Shown here in pieces: positions 1-13,700 of a DNA stretch of 64,000 nt. The stretch is taken from assembly GCF_008831285.2 (NCBI RefSeq), contig NC_045148.1:13804802-13868801 (forward strand). Reading direction: 5' to 3'. Under the pieces are notes generated by a model, which was not told where the DNA came from, made no database searches, and saw nothing but the letters and a program-made list of their open reading frames with translations. The position numbers and the translations under genes are program-made. Position 1 is the stretch's first letter. Each line of letters opens with the position of its first letter. The DNA is from Nymphaea colorata (lineage: Eukaryota; Streptophyta; Magnoliopsida; Nymphaeales; Nymphaeaceae).

Positions 1-157
1 GCATGTCTTAATCTTGTTTAGGATCACATAAGGACGTTGCTTTACTTTCTTGCTGATTATCATTGGAGAGTGAGGTAGGTGGCTTGTTGTTAAATATGCT
101 TCAGATCAGAAGTGCCCAAATTAAATAGTACTCCTTCCATATAGTGTGTATATATAG

Positions 158-192
<35 letters not shown>

Positions 193-3100
193 GTATCTCA
201 GGTCTAAACATCAATTACAATACAAAAAACATCAGTGATTGTTCAAATGTACTGAAAAGAATATATATGACCAACTGCGGAGATTGACCGCGACGAGTCC
301 GACGTATATATAACATTGCCTTCGCTTTCTCTCCGACGAGTTTTTCCTTCATCCAATACTAGTTGCATAAACAAAATGGTATTTTCAAGGTTTGAGCTTC
401 ATGGTTCTTACCATTAAGAAAGACACGAAAGGAAAAGTGGTTAATTGATATATCAGACGGAAGCAAGCAGAAAATTGGCAACTTTCACCATTTTTCTGTC
501 GATATCATGGACTGATGAATACCAGCAGTTTGAATCAACAACAACAGGCAGGGAAGTCGGATCAGATAATTAAGAGAACAAGATATTATTAACGTCAATT
601 GCATTGATTTTGAAGCAAGTCCAACTTCCACCCCAACATTCAACTATGATTGTGGACAGATCGAACTTATCCAATCTTATTACTAGCCGGTTCTAAAATC
701 ACTTTTCAAAACCCCGATCAAAGTTTTGAGTACCAATTCATATCCTCTTAGATGGGCTTTGAGTAAACGGCAGTAATTAGTAAAACAAAGAAGGACGGAA
801 ATGATCGAATGACCAATTATTATTTGAATGATGATCAAATCCGACCTAAGTCCGAACAGTTTAGTAATTCTGAACTGTAAGCAGCAGCAGATGTATGAGG
901 GTCGGTTAGGGAAGGGAAAACAGTACACATATGATAGTTTAATCATTTATGAACATGTGATTATGGTTGCAGATAAAGATAAAAGATAGCCAAAATCAAA
1001 ATCAGACTGGTGCAGCTATTTAAATAGGATTCCAATCTTTCTCTCATCACTATTTTAGATAGAGGTAACACCTTCCACCCTGTACCCAAACCAGATAAAA
1101 AATAAATGGATCACATGTTACGAATGCTATATAATGAACAACTCTCCCTCGTGAAAATCACGGAGAAGAGAAAAAGTAACAAATCATGTAGGCACTATTT
1201 TCGGAACCTCCGTAAAAATTGTTTAATTTATTTTTCTGTTGATATTTGTGATTCCATTTTCCTGTCGTTCAATTAGTTTATATATGAATTGGCTTCTCTT
1301 ATTCCTTTTTTGAGAGGGGGTATGCTGCCAACGAGTTTGAAGAGGAGAATATATACAACGAATGAATTAACCTAACCAACTTGTAAGTGGCAGAGTTGAG
1401 ACTTGATTGACGCAGCATCTTCAACTTGCATGTGATGAAGGAAAAAATGGTGATCAAAGACTTCAATTGACGCCTTTCATATTACTCAATATTAACAAAG
1501 CGCATAAACTTTACGCAAATAAACGTACCACGATAGTTAGATTTTCGGCCGCGTTCAACTTAAAGGTCATAAATGGGACGTCCCGAACCACAGGTGTATG
1601 GGATTGAGCTCTTATTGATCTATCGTCTTAATTTCTCGAAAGCCAGTGTATGTAAGTATAGATATTGGCCTAATGATATCTAGCAAAGGGATCAATTTGA
1701 GGGTAACATAAAGAAGGGGGTAATCATGCATCCCTTAATATAATACAGTTTTAAGGAGATTCAGTTGATCTCACAATGTTGGTTAACACGGTGTTTTGTT
1801 CTGATGAACATCCCAATGTAAGGCTACTGTAGGCGTGATTGGTACTTCTAGTTCTAGCTAGGTTTGTCAAAGTTTTGATAATTTTGTGACTGCTTGTCAC
1901 TTCTCTCATTCTATTCATTTTCCATTTCGTCGGCTCTCTCTCTCCTTCTCTCCGTTGCACTTTCCCAGAAAATGGAAATGCAGATGTAAACGAGCTTGAA
2001 AAGCTACGAGAAGAATCAAGACTGCCGGGCGCCCATTGGATAATGACACTTGATCTTCCGTCATCACATCAACTTTCTTTCAAACGAAGAACCAAATGAT
2101 GCAGACAAAGAATCTTGGACAAATTCTACCACGCAGGTACGCGGAAGCATCTCCAGCCGTTCAGCCTTTTAAAAGCCAAATGCATGGTTCATGATCTTAC
2201 TTCAGACGAAAAGGTCAGATTTAAGATAGAAAGAAATACTAGTGAATCAGGGATCTTAAATTAAATGCAGGGTTCTCAAATTCTAAATATATTAGATGAG
2301 CAGTCCTGGAACGTTTTTGTGAATCGGCAGTGGCGTGAAATGTAAAACGGGAAACGCAAATGGAACCTCCATCTACCCTTTCAATATTGGGCGGCAGATA
2401 AGCACAGGGCCGTGCACGTGCTTCTTCATGAGAACGGGTGGCCGTCTCTGTCTGCCTCCTGTTGCTTCACCTTCCTTCTCTTCCTGTCGCCTTTTCTAAC
2501 TAAAGATGGAAAGGGCGGGGCCGCTAGTGGCCATTGGCCGGCCGGACGATCTTCTGGCACCAGTCAAAGTCAGAAACCGTGGACATCAGAGGAGGGCCAC
2601 TCCCGCTTTGCTTCTTCCTCCTTCCCTGAAATTTAGTGCTTCTCACTCTAAAATTGTTGGGACCAGCGTCTTCGAGGGAAAGCAATGGGATCGTGAAGGC
2701 AAGCAAAGTGCTTGGGTACTTGGTCACACTCCCCATGCGATAAGCCATCAGCCATAGGCGGCTGAGAGGGAGGAAGATGACGTTTGTTAAAGCATCCCTC
2801 CTTCCTGCTGCCTCCAGCCAAACTTCAACTTTTGAAAATCTAGATGTTTCACTTCCGTAACGTTTCCAAATCCTTAGTCTTACTGTTAACCTGCCAGATT
2901 CTAGGTAACTGATCGAATTTGGACACAACCAGTTTGCCTAAGATCCGAAGGCGATGTTTTTATTGTCGACTCACAGTCGAATATCAGGTTTGGATTTAGA
3001 ATAACAATTTCAATCCTTTTTACCATCGCAAGAAAAATTTTGACCTACATATGGGGAAATGAAAGAAACAAACTGTTTTCTTTTTCTTTTCTAGAATAAC

Positions 3101-4810
3101 AACACTTGATTCCTTCTGATCAGCAAGTTGCATCTGTCACTATTGCACGGGAAGTGGCTTTTCAACAACCGCCGGCTGCTTCCTAGTCTCTGCAGGTTTA
3201 AATATCTAAATTTTGTTGAAGAAGCTGGCACGAACTACGAACACTGGAAGCTTCCATGAGTAACCGATCCCAACTTGTTGATGGTTACCTCATCATTCGT
3301 TGTTTCTTCATTTGTCCTTCTCCGTCATCGTCGAGCTTAAATATCAATGTCTCGAGGGAAGTAACTATCAAGCAGTCACGAACGTGCTAATCTTTTAAGC
3401 ATCGCCCGGATGTTGTGGTATAGTTCCATATGACCTTTCATGGAAACTTCCTCCAACTCCAAGAATTTTATATGACTCCTACAAAGTACTTGTATATAAA
3501 TAAACAAGAGGACTCAAATCCACCGCATTACTTATGGTTAAACATTAAAAATCCATTGTTTAAATCACCCTAAACCATTGCTAAAAGCACTGCACCACAT
3601 CCTGTTGCTCAAGCTCCCGTGACAACTATTTCTTAAGCGACAGATTTTTAATCTTTTATAAACCAAGAAAACTCGAATAATTGGTCTCTTCAAATTGTCA
3701 AGAAATGTGTCAAACTTCTTAAATTTAGGCATCCAAGGCGTGAAGAACACGATATCCTGTGGCTAATTTCTTAAGAAACGCATTGACCAATGAAATATCT
3801 TGTTAGGATAATTAGACTAGTGCATATAACCTTTTTATGTCGGTGCTTGCGTGTGTATATAAATATATATCTATATATATATATTGGAAATACATCTTTT
3901 AGTATCCATTTCCTGTCGCCCTGAGTAAAAGCAAAGGAGGATGTATGTTTTGTTCCATCGATCTAAACCGCAAATTAATGCAAAAAGCATCCTCTTTAGT
4001 CACTTGAAAACATGTGTTGAAAAACAAAATAATTCCATTGCACGAAAAGCATTTGAATAATTACATCACCACGTTTATTAGTTTCTTTAATCATTAACAA
4101 TTACTTATCAAAAGAATGTGGTCTAAATTGTTGATCTGCTAACGCAAGTATGATTCAGTATTTCCACAAAATGACAACCGTAAATATGCCAAGAAAATCG
4201 AGAAAACATTTTGGTATTCTTGAAGCTGATGGAAATAGTGACTGGACTCAACTAAATTGGAGGGCATATATAGACACGTTATATATGATTTTTCACAAAA
4301 AATCAAACCGTAGATCGTGTTATTAGTTACAATTCACTCTTGACGTGAATTAAAAAAGCATAGGCACATGTTTTGATCAAGTGATCTATGACTTATTCAA
4401 AGTAAACAGATCATGTATTTCACATATTGCATAATCTTTAGTTTGGTTTAGTCAATAGCCTCGTCCTTTCAACGCCGTCGAGTAACTTTGCTGCCACGAA
4501 AAAGGGAGTGTCATTAGATGGTTGTAGCTATGTCGCCAGATTGTGAAAGTCCAATATTGGCTTGCGTCTAAGAGGGAATAGATCGTGCATAACACAAGAC
4601 AAAGTTGGTTATATATACCGACTATGTAATTTCCCATGTTATTTTAAGTATGACAAAAAAAACTTTATGAGACAAAAAAGAAGTTTTTTTGTAGGGATAT
4701 AAACTAAAATCTCAAAAAGATGATTTAATGAAAACTTTATCAGCATATCTTTATGACCAAAATATCCTTTTAAACAGTAAAAAAATATTTTCATTTTTTT
4801 TACACTTATA
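1..4810. other. intergenic, no gene seen
   Basis: AT-rich DNA with no reading frame that looks coding. A TA dinucleotide run lies near 158-186. A somewhat GC-richer patch at about 2,400-2,930 carries a CACGTG box near 2,415 and overlapping open frames on both strands. The longest minus-strand frame there starts at a GTG rather than an ATG and resembles no family I know. I see no RNA gene or intact mobile element. Confidence 0.6.
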
Positions 4811-5141
4811 ATGTTATCTCATTATCTCATAAATATTTTATTATCTCTCATAAACATTATCTTATAATTATGTTTAACAATGTTATCTCATTATCTCGTA
4901 AATATTTTATTATCTCATAAACATTATCTTATAATTATGTTTAACGTTATCTCATACAACCGTCTGTTATCTCATTATCTCATACTTACGTATGGCGTTA
5001 TTTCATGCATCTATCCATTCGTTATCTCATTATCTCATAAATCTTTTTTTTAGCTCATAAACATTACCTCATGCTTATTTGTTATTTCATACTTATTTAT
5101 TGTCTCATATTTATTATTTATACTTATTTATTGTCTCATGC
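4811..5141. repeat. minisatellite of TTATCTCAT-type units
   Basis: The motif TTATCTCATTATCTCATAAA recurs through this stretch. Two nearly identical units of about 70 bp lie head to tail at roughly 4,811-4,945. They are followed by shorter and more degenerate copies built on TTATCTCAT, TTATTTCAT and TTGTCTCAT. The decay gradient suggests replication slippage or unequal exchange rather than a transposon, and I see no terminal inverted repeats around it. Confidence 0.7.
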
Positions 5142-6470
5142 AAATGTGTATACAATGGCATGGTCCACATCGTGTGTGTACTCGACATATATAGAACGGT
5201 CTATATAAATGTCCCTCAACACAAGAAGGCAGCAGCGTGGACAGTGTGAGACGCCCGCAGAGAAAGTTGGCCAAAAAAAACCAGTCTATGCTAACCTGTG
5301 TGCCAGCATCAAAATTCCATGTGAAACGACACCTGTAATTTCCTTTCTTATATATAAATTTTATACTTTTTGGTGATTGTCATCAACATAGACTGATTCC
5401 AACCCGTAAAATTCTTTGTATGACTAGGAAAGAGCAATGGCATTTCCTTCGGTTGACGAATCCTCGATAAATGACTGGAACTCTGACCGTCTCCCGATGC
5501 TCTTTAATACTCTATTGTCCTCGTCAAATATTCTTAGTCGCTCCTACTTTTGTTCTGCAAGTAGGAATGAAACGACGAGACCAGAACAGAGAGGGAGAAA
5601 CTAGCTGGAAATAAATTGGGCGTTATTTTCATAGACTTTATTTTGTATTTAAGATTCTCAATTATAATAACAATTTCCTTTTTGTCCAGGCTCGGGAATC
5701 CTTGAGTGTTGTTTAACGCGTTCAATTGGTAACGATGAGTGCTGATAACTTGCTATCCTTAAAAAAAAAAAAAAATAAAAAAACAATTTCAGTGAAGTTC
5801 CTACGTCTAGTGGTGCTACCAACCCATTTGTTTTCAGGATGCCATATTAATTATGAGAAGACCAATTTTAACAAGATCACACCATCAACTTGAAGGCCTT
5901 AACTTCCTCGATCTTTCAACTATTGGTAGCTTGTTTTCGTTGGTGAATTTCCTTTCCTTTTAGTGAGGAGCAACTCGGAATGGTGTTTCATCTTTTTGTC
6001 GGTTTGAGGGGAAAATTAAATTTATCCGTAAACCTCGCAAAGGGAAATGATAAAATCCTGCAAATCCTTTCTCACTGCAAGGAGCATGCTAGTTCTTTAA
6101 CTTTCTGGAAAGATCAGACCCATCAAAATTGAACCGTGATCAGAACGATCTGCCTCAGCTCACCAACCTGTTTGGAAGGTGTAGGGTCCTACTATAGTTG
6201 CCTTCCTCTGACTACTGAAATGAGGTGAGCACATGAACCAGAAAAGTCTCACACAAAAATTCACCCAATCTCTTGCAGTGAAACTTGTCCATGGTTATAA
6301 GATGGATTTTACCTGCCCAGTTCAAAAGCAGAAAGTAGTTGACGGAGAAATGTGCCCCACATACTCAAAGGGATTCGATGTCCATTGGACTTTTCTCAAG
6401 GAAGTGACCGCTCCCGTTTAGAATGAAAAGGTGAATTAGGTGACTATAAGGCGTGGAAGTCACGTAGTTG
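5142..6470. other. intergenic, upstream of FMO gene
   Basis: No supportable gene. A TATA-like TCTATATAAA sits near 5,200 without a credible open frame behind it. An A-rich run lies at about 5,761-5,785. A 62-codon ATG frame at 6,233-6,421 resembles nothing I recognise and lies within the upstream region of the monooxygenase gene. Confidence 0.5.
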
Positions 6471-6493
6471 CATGCATGCAAAGTCTATAAATA
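6471..6493 (+). promoter_or_regulatory. TATA box and RY element of the FMO gene
   Basis: TATAAATA at 6,486-6,493 lies 188 bp before the ATG at 6,681, a normal distance for a plant leader of about 150 bases. Immediately upstream, CATGCATGCA at 6,471-6,480 contains the RY motif (CATGCA), which B3-domain factors bind in other plant promoters. A CT-rich tract follows in the presumed leader at about 6,590-6,625. The motifs are seen directly; their use is inferred. Confidence 0.6.
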
Positions 6494-6680
6494 GGCTCTC
6501 TGGTAGCGCCAAGAATTGCATCTCTCGTTTTCCATCTCTGAGCTGCTCTCCTCATTGCACCTCTCGTCTCTCGCTTCCCATCTTCCTTTGTTATTTGCCC
6601 TCTCGCTCCATCTCTCTCTCTCTCTCGTTTATACTGCATAAAAGCCTTCTGAAAAGTCTTTTCCCGGAATCACTTGGCCC

Positions 6681-7619
6681 ATGGCAAACCTTCACGATTC
6701 CGGAACAGGAACCCCTGAAATCTCCAAAGTAGGCATTATAGGTGCTGGGGTTAGCGGCATTGCTGCAGCCAAGCAACTCCGCAATTTCTCCCCCATCGTC
6801 TTCGAAGCCACTGACTCCGTTGGTGGCGTCTGGAAGCACTGCGCCTTCCACTCCACGAGACTGCAGACCCCTCGAAACGACTATGAATTTTCCGACTACC
6901 CCTGGACGCCTCTCCCCGATTATCCCCCGCCGGAGAATGATTCTGCAACCTTCCCTACCCACCTTGAAATCGTCGAATACCTTGAGAATTATGCTCGTCA
7001 TTTCGACGTACTCAAGTTCGTTAAATTGAACCACAGGGTGGTGGAGATCAAGTATCTGAGCGACAGGAAACCCACGTACTATGACGGTATGTGGGGGGAT
7101 TTCGGTAAGCCGCTTTCCGGCGACCCGGCGTGGGAAGTTGGCGTCCGAACCCCTCTCTCTGAAGACATTCAGGTGAACTGAAACCGCTCTTCTCTCTTGG
7201 TTCCGTCGTGAATCAGTCGAATATAAGAACCTTCTATATTTTTCACGTGTACATTCGGGGTACACACACACATATATATATATATATATATTAGAGAGAG
7301 AAAAAGAGAGAGATGAGAGACCAAATCTGCTACAAATTAAAATTTGTGGGTAGTTCATGGTGCTTTAGCAACAGTTTATAATGCTTTCAATGACAGTTAC
7401 GTTCTTTTCTAGCTCATTCTCTCATCTAATGTTCATTTCAATTGTTTTTTTCACACTTCCACTTTATAATTATCCTCTCCACCTTCTAATTAGTGGAAAC
7501 ATATATGTGGAGCGAAAGGAACTTCAAAAGTGAAGAGTTTCATTTTAATTAAGAATGGTTTTACTCGTTCCTTTTTTTGTGTGTGTGTATATACACACAC
7601 ATATATAGTGCAAATAATC

Positions 7620-7660
<41 letters not shown>

Positions 7661-9555
7661 AACCGTATATGCTTGTAATTTTTTTCCTCAATAAATATAA
7701 TCTTGTATTCTATATATATATATATATGTGTGTGTGAACCGTGCATGCTTGTAATTTTTTTCCTCAATAAATATAATCTTGTATTCTTCGAGAATATTCG
7801 TTTTCGGTCTATATTGTCGAACCGATGACTGAACCAGTGCGTGGACGAGCGACTGGAGTCAGAGAGAAGCGTAGCTAGTAAATGCAATAGGCTTACTGGT
7901 CTTAATTCAGGTGTAGAAAAGAATTTGTCCGAGTCACCGGTTCCGTACGTCTCATTTACGTCTCAGATCCTGGTGCGAGTCAACCGTGCCAGTTTGTCGA
8001 GCTCCCAAGCGGATACGGTGACGACTAGTTCATTGACTCCGAGACCAGAATCGGTCGACCGAGTCGAAAAGATTCGCCCCTTAAGCTCATGATCTTGATC
8101 ATTAGCAATTGTTAGATTGTAGACAGATGAGGCAATAACACTGGGTTCACTATATGGATGTTGCAGTGGTTCAAGTTTGAGTTCTTGGTGGTGTGCCTGG
8201 GGAAGTACGGGGACGTGGCCAAGATGCCAGAGTTTCCGACGGGGAAGGGGCCGGAGATCTTCCAGGGAACTGTCCTCCACTCGCTCGATTACTCCAAACT
8301 TGGCCGGCAGGAAGCGGAGCGCCTCGTTAAGGGAAAGAAGGTGGTCGTCGTCGGTTACAAGAAATCTGCTATTGATTTCGCCACCGAATGTGCGGAGGTC
8401 AACCAAGGTACTTCCCTCTCACTCGGAATATACATACAATATTGGCAAACTTAAGGACTATGAAGACTAATATAAATCATGTCATCCACTTGATGGAACA
8501 TCAAGGGAAACTTCTTTCAAGATTAAGATTTAAGCAGTTACTTTTGTCATTCGCAGTAAATCAAGGCGTCCAATTAGATCTCGGAGTCCTTATTTTGTTG
8601 TGTGTGTGTGTGTGTGTGTAGGAACATGAAGCACAAAATTGTGTAGTTGTAGTTGCAGGATGTGTACATGAAACGCGAAGTCCATTTGGGTTTAGTTGAA
8701 GTGATAACGGGTTCAGATTGAATATGGCCAAATAAATACGGTCCACGCTGCTGCTGAAACGTTCCCTGTCCACAAGCTTAATTACATATTATCTGGTTAC
8801 AGCTCATGCTTTAGATCAAAGAACACGTTCAACTCACGCCTCGACTCTGACCGTTCTATATAAATATGCCGTGTAAGTACACAAGTCAACAGTACCACGT
8901 GGGTTTTTGGTCCCTTTCGAAATGGCCAACACAGGTCTGGAACACAGACTGTACCTGCCAATTTGCTCAGCCTCAACCCTACTGGCTTTTCGCACACCCA
9001 GGTCTTTATCAGCTTTATGATGAACATGTATGTATGCATGCATTTATTTGTATACCAAAAGTTACATCTCGAATGATGTTCAAGGAAGTCCAACATATAA
9101 AACCAATGGCTCGTATTACACCACCAAAATTTAGTGCACTGACGTGCAACAAAATTGGTGTTAATCTGCAGAAAGGTCAATGAACAATAAATGAATACTG
9201 GACATCTATGTTTAGATTCGGATCAAGTGAAAAAATATGTGTAAGATTGTCTAGCACTTACCAGGTAGCTAGCCATTGCAAAAGAAGTGTCATATTGCAG
9301 TATATTGACCGAAGGAAGGACGCGTTTTGCAGGACCAGATAGACAGCCTTGCACCATGTTGATCAGAACACTGCATTGGATGATGCTTCCTTCTTATTCT
9401 GTTTGGGGAATTTCCTTCCTCCTGCTCTATGCCACAAGGTTTTCACAGTTCCTCCACGAAAGGCCATCAATGAGCCTCCTCCGAGCACTCCTCTGCTTGT
9501 TACTCTCTCCTCTGGTACGTACCATGTGCGCGCCCAGAGGGCATTCGATTTTGTG

Positions 9556-9609
<54 letters not shown>

Positions 9610-10642
9610 ACAATTCTGTTGATTGTTGAACTTGTGCATGAATCTTGTCCTGATTACAATTCACCGTATGCTTTTGACGACTGAACAGAGAAAAGCAATC
9701 TCGAAGTTCATCGAGCTATACTTGATATGGAAGCTTCCATTAAGAAAATTCGGACTGGTGCCCGAGCATGCATACGAGGAGGATTACGCATCGTGTCAAA
9801 TGGCAATCCTGCCGGAAAAGTTCTTTCCAGCAGCCGAGGATGGACGGATTTGCTTCCGCCGCTCATCCAAGTGGTGTTTCTGGAGCGGTGGCGTAGAATT
9901 GGAAGATGGAAGCAGGTTGGAAGCAGATGTGGTCATGCTGGCAACCGGTTTCGATGGGCTTAAAAAACTCAAGTGGATCTTTCCAGAGCCTTTCAGGCAT
10001 TATATTCAGGACTCCTCAGGCATCGTGCCTTTATACAGGTAAAAGTACTATTTGTCTCCGAACTTTCATGTTAAAGCAAAAAGAGGTGCGTTTCTCACCA
10101 TTCAAAAGTTTTAGTGCCCAAATTGGAGTTTGTCTTTGTAGGTTCAGGCCTACCTTCAAATTAATCTTCTCATCAAGACAAGTATCTTCATCATCAATCA
10201 AAATGTCTGAAAATAATAACAATATAGTTCATTAGCATCATGTTCTACCTCTCTCTCTCTCTCTCTCTCTCTCAGCTTATTCTTGTTCTTTCTTCGCAGG
10301 GGGACTGTCCATCCTTTGATTCCACATATGGCATTTGTTGGGTACATCGAGAGTGTTTCAAATCTCCATACTTCTGAGATCAGGTGCAGGTGGCTGTCTT
10401 CGCTTCTGCAAGGTGCTTTTGTTCTCCCCACTGTGGACAAGATGGTGTACGAGATAAGCAAACAGATGGAAGTGATGAAGAGGACTACCAGGTTTTACAA
10501 ACGGCACTGCATCTCAACATTTAGCATTAACCACACAGATGAAATGTATGAAGACATGGGACTGAGCCCATGGAGGAAGAGGAACTGGCTTCAGGAGGCT
10601 TTCTCTCCCTACTCCAACCGTGACTACAAAGACGACAACTAG
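6681..10642 (+). CDS. flavin-containing monooxygenase, FMO1-like (clade I), five exons
   Basis: Exons 6681-7172, 8167-8407, 9333-9514, 9689-10038 and 10300-10642 join in frame with GT-AG introns to give 535 residues, the usual length for plant FMO1-type proteins and longer than YUCCA enzymes. Visible motifs are the FAD-binding GAGVSG (residues 21-26), an FMO signature FQGTVLHSLDY (about 196-206), VVVVGYKKSA (about 223-232, where this clade lacks a classical second GxGxxG) and ATGFDG (about 390-395). The C-terminal GLSPWRKRNWL also fits the clade. These enzymes use FAD, NADPH and O2 to oxygenate soft nucleophiles; Arabidopsis FMO1 N-hydroxylates pipecolic acid in systemic acquired resistance. 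The substrate here is unknown. The ATG is the first after the TATA box. No breaks seen. Confidence 0.93.
7262..7297. repeat. CA/TA/GA simple repeats in FMO intron 1
   Basis: Short runs of CA, TA and GA dinucleotides lie within the first intron of the monooxygenase gene. They are ordinary microsatellite sequence and likely length-polymorphic. Confidence 0.7.
7636..7786. repeat. tandem ~78-bp duplication in FMO intron 1
   Basis: Two adjacent units each run TA repeat, TG repeat, GTGAACCGT, GCATGCTTGTAATT (TATATGCTTGTAATT in the first), then a shared stretch ending TATAATCTTGTATTCT. The units differ mainly in dinucleotide run length and in a TATA/GCA difference after AACCGT. This is a recent local duplication, probably by slippage between the TA/TG runs. 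It lies wholly inside the intron. Confidence 0.8.
9559..9607. repeat. (GA)n microsatellite in FMO intron 3
   Basis: An uninterrupted GA run of about 24 units lies in the small third intron (9515-9688), between the donor GTACGT and the acceptor. It occupies more than a quarter of the intron. Confidence 0.9.
10250..10274. repeat. (CT)n tract upstream of FMO exon 5
   Basis: A CT run just upstream of the acceptor at 10298-10299 that probably doubles as polypyrimidine tract for the last intron. Confidence 0.7.
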
Positions 10643-10760
10643 CGCACTTTCTAACAGTTTGGGCACGGTACGCTACTACAAAACAATCAAGGGAAGATAA
10701 TGGAAGGATGTCTGCGTTAGGCCTTTCAAAACATGCAGGAGAAGGACATTGTCTGTCATG

Positions 10761-10766
10761 AATAAA
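10761..10766 (+). terminator. AATAAA poly(A) signal of the FMO gene
   Basis: AATAAA lies about 120 bases after the TAG stop at 10,640-10,642, in AT-rich sequence. Another AATAAA lies near 10,802. Either could direct 3' end formation. Confidence 0.55.
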
Positions 10767-13700
10767 GCAAATAATTAATGTTTTCTGCCGATATTGTCGT
10801 TAATAAAGGAAATAACATTCTGTCGTCAATAACGTACAAGTCAAGCTTTTTTGTTCCTTTGAGGTCAGTCTTATTGTAATTAATGTCATTGTTTATCTTC
10901 CAATATTAATAAATACCATGCACGCCACTTTTCTATCTCTCTTGTGTCTGTCTGTGTGAACAGTGCTTCTATTATTCGGATCATAAGCTGCATATGTATT
11001 GCATCTGCTGCAATATATGCCACAAAATTTGCTTTATTCACAGACAGAATTTGAATAAAGTAAGTGATGTGGAAAACATGTAATTCATGTGTATGCCAAA
11101 TTCTATAAGAGTCTAAAAGTCAAGGAAATGTATTTTTCCACTTGTTACCTATATATGTATGTGTGTGTGTGTGTGTGCGCAAAAGAAAAGTTACGCGTTT
11201 TCAAAGTTTTTAGAATTCTAAGCCCGTCTACCTGTTTAAATTTACCAATGCCAATTACAGATGTAAAATGACACGGTAGGCAGCATAATAATTAGGATGG
11301 TAGAATAAGTTTTATACACACACATACTGGTTTTTCAGGTAGAGTGAAATCCACACTGCATGAAATATTGTCGGAAAGTTGATTGCATGAAATATTGTCG
11401 CAATCAACGGATTGAAACTCTCTCTCTCTCTCTCTAACATGCTTTTTTCAACTATTACAGAAAAAGTACATGAGGTAAGTTTTTCTTTCCCAGCAGAGCT
11501 GCCATCATAAAAAGTAGTTCTGAGAACAAAGCTGATCGCCTTGCAGCGTAAAAAGAAAGTTCTGAAAATTTAAGCTTATCGCAGAGTAAAATCAGCACCA
11601 TTTATTATTGCAATAAATAAAGCAAAAGAAAAATCCAAGCTTCAGAAAAATCATGATGACCATGCATGCTTCCTTTCGTATGTCCTTTTCAAGGTCAGAA
11701 CTGTACCAGGCGAGTTTTAAGTGTGTATCTATAAGGTAGGCATGTCATCATCCCCCTGCATCCTCAGAGGGGGAAATTTGGCGCAGAGAATTATATTTGG
11801 GAAAGGTATACTAAAATGCATTCCAGATTCTTTCTTAAGACCGCCTACAGTCACCAACATCCTGTAAGATGTGTTTGCATGCCTTTAAAATCCAGAATTT
11901 TCAAGTTCAAGCTTGGCTTGCTTCAGACGTATACCTATCCAATAGATCAGATGTGAAGAAGTGAAAAATCCTGGATTCTGTTTTCCATTTTGATTTCCTG
12001 CCAGTCACTCCAACGAGAAATCAGGATCTAACCAAACCAGAAGACTATTTCCAAAAGATCAAAATGGCCCTTGTTGGAACTTCCATTTGGCTGAGGTGCG
12101 TGGCCCAAGACTTACCTTTCAAGACCCAGTTCAACCAGGAAATCAAACGAATGTCGTGATATGAGACAGAAGTTCAACCTTTCACATCTAATTACAAAAA
12201 AAATTTGCATTGATCTGGCCCTACAACAATTTATAGGACCCACAGACACATTTCTTTGTTCTGCTTAATAGAGGGAAAAGGAAAAACTACTATAATTTAC
12301 TCGGTTTGAATACTATAACCTCTAGCTAGGGGAACTTGAACCAGAATTTTCATGTAAAAAGATGCCGCTGTTCTTTTCACCAAACTTGACTTGTTTCAAT
12401 TTCTTAAGCCAGTATGAAATTCAACTTCTTTCACCCAAGCCGTCAGTAGAGCTAACAAATTTGGTGGATCTGGGATAATTTTCTCCATGAAATTCAGGAA
12501 GGGAACATACTCTAATATGACATCTGAAATGACTTCGTTTATCTCATCTAATTGTCAATTGCTTAGAGATGCTGATGCATTGCCTGGCATTCTGTTGCCA
12601 CCTGATCCTTCTATAACGCTAGCTTGTTAAATTAAGTTAATCAGCACATAATAAAGTTGATGCACTACCATTGCCGCTGCTGCTTCTAGCCTCATAAGAC
12701 AATGCCAATGGTGCGGGCCATGATACAAATCGAATACCAAAATATGCAAAAGTAGATCCATAATTGATCATTTTTGTCAAATCTTTCACAGTATCAATAT
12801 TCAGCATGTGTGACTCATTCAAAAGGAGTTTCTTTTTATGACAGCCTGCCTTAGAAAGATTTCTTAAATGGTGTCCATTAAATAGCTCTCCAACATGGCT
12901 TTTTCACTGGTAAGTTACCTTGGTTCCTCATTGATATTTCTAAATGTTTGGGAGAATCACTATTCAAACGCATTATTGTTTTTCACTAGAGCTTCTTAAA
13001 GCCCAAAAGGATACAGGAAAAGTACGAAAAAACTGGAAACCTATTTATACATTTTCTCCTAAAAGGTTCTTGTATATATACTTGAAAGCTACTATGATCT
13101 GTGACATCTGTCTGACATCAAATCGAATGACTTACCGCCTGCCAAAATAATAAGCGTAAATTGCTAGCTCTCTAGTCTCTGTTTACGTGTGTATGTCTTG
13201 CAACCTGAAAATCTGTAAAGGCAACGGTTCGAAGAGCCTAATTCCAGAAACAAGTGTGTGGGGCATGCGCAGGCACATGCATCGGATCAAAGCGATTAAA
13301 GCATAACAGCCATATTAAGAAGATCTGGGGTTCTGGGTGTCTATCATGGGTCATTTGATCGTCGGATCAAGCAACATTTCGTTGTCCAATAATTCATCTC
13401 CCCAAACTCTTGAACATCTTTCTACTTCAAAAGAAAATTAATAAAATTTTGACCTACCTCCTTATGTTTGAAAATTTTTGCCACCTTTTAATGATTGCCA
13501 TCACCTTCGCCCAAATCCAAGCTGTAAAAATCAAGAGACACACAAGTCATCGTTCAATAATGAAGATGTTATATTGTGCAATTAAAGACAAGGAATGCCC
13601 CTAGCTAGTAAGGCGTGCGAAACCCTTGTTTGGTGCAACCACTTAGTAAAGTGTATCGACATCTACATAAAACGAATTCAGTTATATATCTACGAGACAA

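Noticed and set aside
2524-2928. 134-codon minus-strand frame upstream of the FMO gene
   Set aside because: Opens with GTG, shows no family resemblance and sits in a GC-richer patch where open frames are expected.
6591-7358. 255-codon minus-strand frame over FMO exon 1
   Set aside because: Antisense shadow of the first FMO exon; no domain resemblance.
7381-7565. Possible shared MITE between FMO intron 1 and DUF936 intron 5 (42,110-42,240)
   Set aside because: Both contain GGAACTTCAAAA.TGAAG and GGTTTTACT, but the match is short and no ends or target duplications could be defined.
7962-8406. 147-codon minus-strand frame over the second FMO exon
   Set aside because: It lies antisense to a well-supported FMO exon and its open length follows from the codon pattern of the real gene.
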